A model generated the notes under the pieces. That model made no database searches, was not told where the DNA came from, and saw only the letters and a program-made list of their open reading frames with translations. This document shows, one piece after another, positions 63,067 through 64,000 of a stretch of 64,000 bases of DNA. The stretch's first letter is position 1, and each line of letters opens with the position of its first letter. The stretch is from JAGOMX01 sp041738135 (GTDB taxonomy: Bacteria; Pseudomonadota; Alphaproteobacteria; JAGOMX01): contig JBGSQK010000046.1 of the NCBI GenBank assembly GCA_041738135.1, forward strand, positions 1 through 64,000, in the 5' to 3' direction. Both the position numbers and the translations under genes were made by a program.

Positions 63067-63744
63067 TTAACAAACCTCTCTGAGAAGTTCAGCTTGTTTA
63101 TCATCAATAACACGATCAATGAGGCTTGTAACCGTTTCAATAGACTGATTTCCATCGATTCGGACCACACAACCTTGCCCATCATAATATTGAATAATGT
63201 CTTCCGTTTCCCGCTTATAAGTATCAAAGCGAGTACGAATTACCTCTTCTGTATCGTCAGCCCGCTGGATAAATTCGGTACTACCGCATTTATCGCACAC
63301 ACCCTCTATAATGGGCATATGGCTGCTAGACGAATAAATTACACCGCATTTAGCACAAGTAAATCGATTCAATATACGTGAAATAAGGTGCTCCTCATCC
63401 ACATTCAGCATTATTATGCTATCGATTTTCATGCCATTCTCGTTTAAGAAACCATCCAAAAACTGACCTTGATCCAAGGTGCGTGGATAACCATCAAAAA
63501 CGATACCTTTAGAGCCCTTCAACTTTAATATGGTTGAAGCGACCATCTGGTTAATTATTTCGGAATCAGGAAACTTTCCCGACTCAACAATTTCTTGAAC
63601 TTTCTTGCCAATCAGAGTTCGATCCTTAATTTCTTGTCGGATCATATCCCCTGTTGATAATTTATACAATCCATATTTTTCAGCTATGTGGGTGCATTGC
63701 GTACCTTTGCCTGCACCTGGTGGGCCAAAAAGTATTATATTCAA
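63067..63744 (-). CDS. adk: adenylate kinase
   Basis: Adenylate kinase interconverts ATP + AMP and 2 ADP. It starts MNIILFGPPGAGKGTQCTHI (P-loop) and has VFDGYPRTLDQGQFLD. The long LID domain carries a four-Cys zinc site (CAKCGVIY and CDKCGS). It has 225 residues. It overlaps the end of secY by 4 nt, the usual bacterial order. Confidence 0.97.
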   Translation of the reverse strand: MNIILFGPPGAGKGTQCTHIAEKYGLYKLSTGDMIRQEIKDRTLIGKKVQEIVESGKFPDSEIINQMVASTILKLKGSKGIVFDGYPRTLDQGQFLDGFLNENGMKIDSIIMLNVDEEHLISRILNRFTCAKCGVIYSSSSHMPIIEGVCDKCGSTEFIQRADDTEEVIRTRFDTYKRETEDIIQYYDGQGCVVRIDGNQSIETVTSLIDRVIDDKQAELLREVC

Positions 63745-64000
63745 TTCTTCCTACCTTTCAGGCGGGATTTTTTAATAAGGCCCTCATACTGATGCGCAAG
63801 CAAATGGGACTGTATTTGAGACATGGTGTCCATACCTACACCAACAACGATCAGCAAGCTAGTACCGCCTAAATAGAAAGGTACGCTGTATTGAGAAATA
63901 AGCAGCTCAGGCAATACGCAGACAGCCGAAAGATATATGGCGCCGATAACCGTAAGCCTGGTCAAAAGATAGTCCAAATACTCAGATGTGTTCTTGCCAG
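63741..64000 (-). CDS. secY: SecY translocase subunit, C-terminal part
   Basis: This is the C-terminal end of the protein-conducting channel; the N-terminus lies beyond the right edge. The visible part reads KNTSEYLDYLLTRLTVIGAI, then two last membrane segments (LSAVCVLPELLI, FYLGGTSLLIVVGVGMDTMS) and the basic end QYEGLIKKSRLKGRKN. The context before adk and rpsM supports it. The Met-like first residue of the shorter frame at 63977 is an internal TTG. Confidence 0.95.
   Translation of the reverse strand, partial: GKNTSEYLDYLLTRLTVIGAIYLSAVCVLPELLISQYSVPFYLGGTSLLIVVGVGMDTMSQIQSHLLAHQYEGLIKKSRLKGRKN

Overview
The window looks like part of the chromosome of an obligately intracellular alphaproteobacterium, most likely a Holosporales- or Rickettsiales-type endosymbiont of a protist. 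The evidence is a Tlc-type ATP/ADP translocase, a CtrA-type cell-cycle regulator, a cytochrome bc1 operon (petABC), many secreted proteins of unknown function, three signal-peptide proteins with F-box-like domains, and many palindromic intergenic repeats. The placement is inferred from gene content; no 16S rRNA gene is present.

Layout. 1-7412: a two-partner secretion pair on the minus strand. The transporter (TpsB) is followed by a giant filamentous-haemagglutinin exoprotein (TpsA) whose C-terminus, where a toxin domain would lie, is beyond the left edge. 7413-11694: a tRNA-like remnant, two secreted F-box-like proteins and one secreted membrane protein. 11695-23437: the division and cell-wall (dcw) cluster on the minus strand, mraZ-rsmH-ftsL-ftsI-murE-murF-mraY-murD-ftsW-murG. 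It has a clear MraZ-box array upstream, two palindromic repeats between ftsL and ftsI, and a repeat-derived tail on murG. 23859-26933: two secreted proteins (one with two F-box-like domains), rnpB, and a GIY-YIG gene between two copies of one repeat. 26970-32447: nuoA-nuoB, two PEBP proteins, a cold-shock gene with its promoter, and an RhlE-type helicase with a long repetitive RG-rich tail. 32556-35216: an effector-binding protein with a Vat-like acetyltransferase, and a tandem pair of paralogous secreted proteins. 35761-41775: Tlc, CtrA and a tricorn protease. 41830-42608: an MntA/HepT-like toxin-antitoxin pair whose toxin gene lacks a normal start. 42706-49886: a secreted Nudix-like protein, a J-domain protein, petABC, a PTP-like phosphatase and a large secreted unknown. 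50003-53400: ferredoxin, RarA and DegP, with a MITE-like insertion between degP and rarA. 53548-59930: a run of secreted proteins including a methyltransferase. 60722-64000: rplQ-rpoA-rpsK-rpsM-adk-secY.

How the parts fit. Housekeeping operons (dcw, pet, the alpha operon) are intact and tightly packed. Between them lie single genes for exported proteins, most with a clean signal peptide and their own ribosome-binding site. With nucleotide import by Tlc this suggests a cell that lives on host ATP and manipulates its host with exported proteins.

A second theme is the repeats: at least eleven full, nested or partial palindromic elements in related families. One carries textbook terminal inverted repeats and an 8-bp target duplication, one is nested inside another, and one has become coding sequence at the end of murG.
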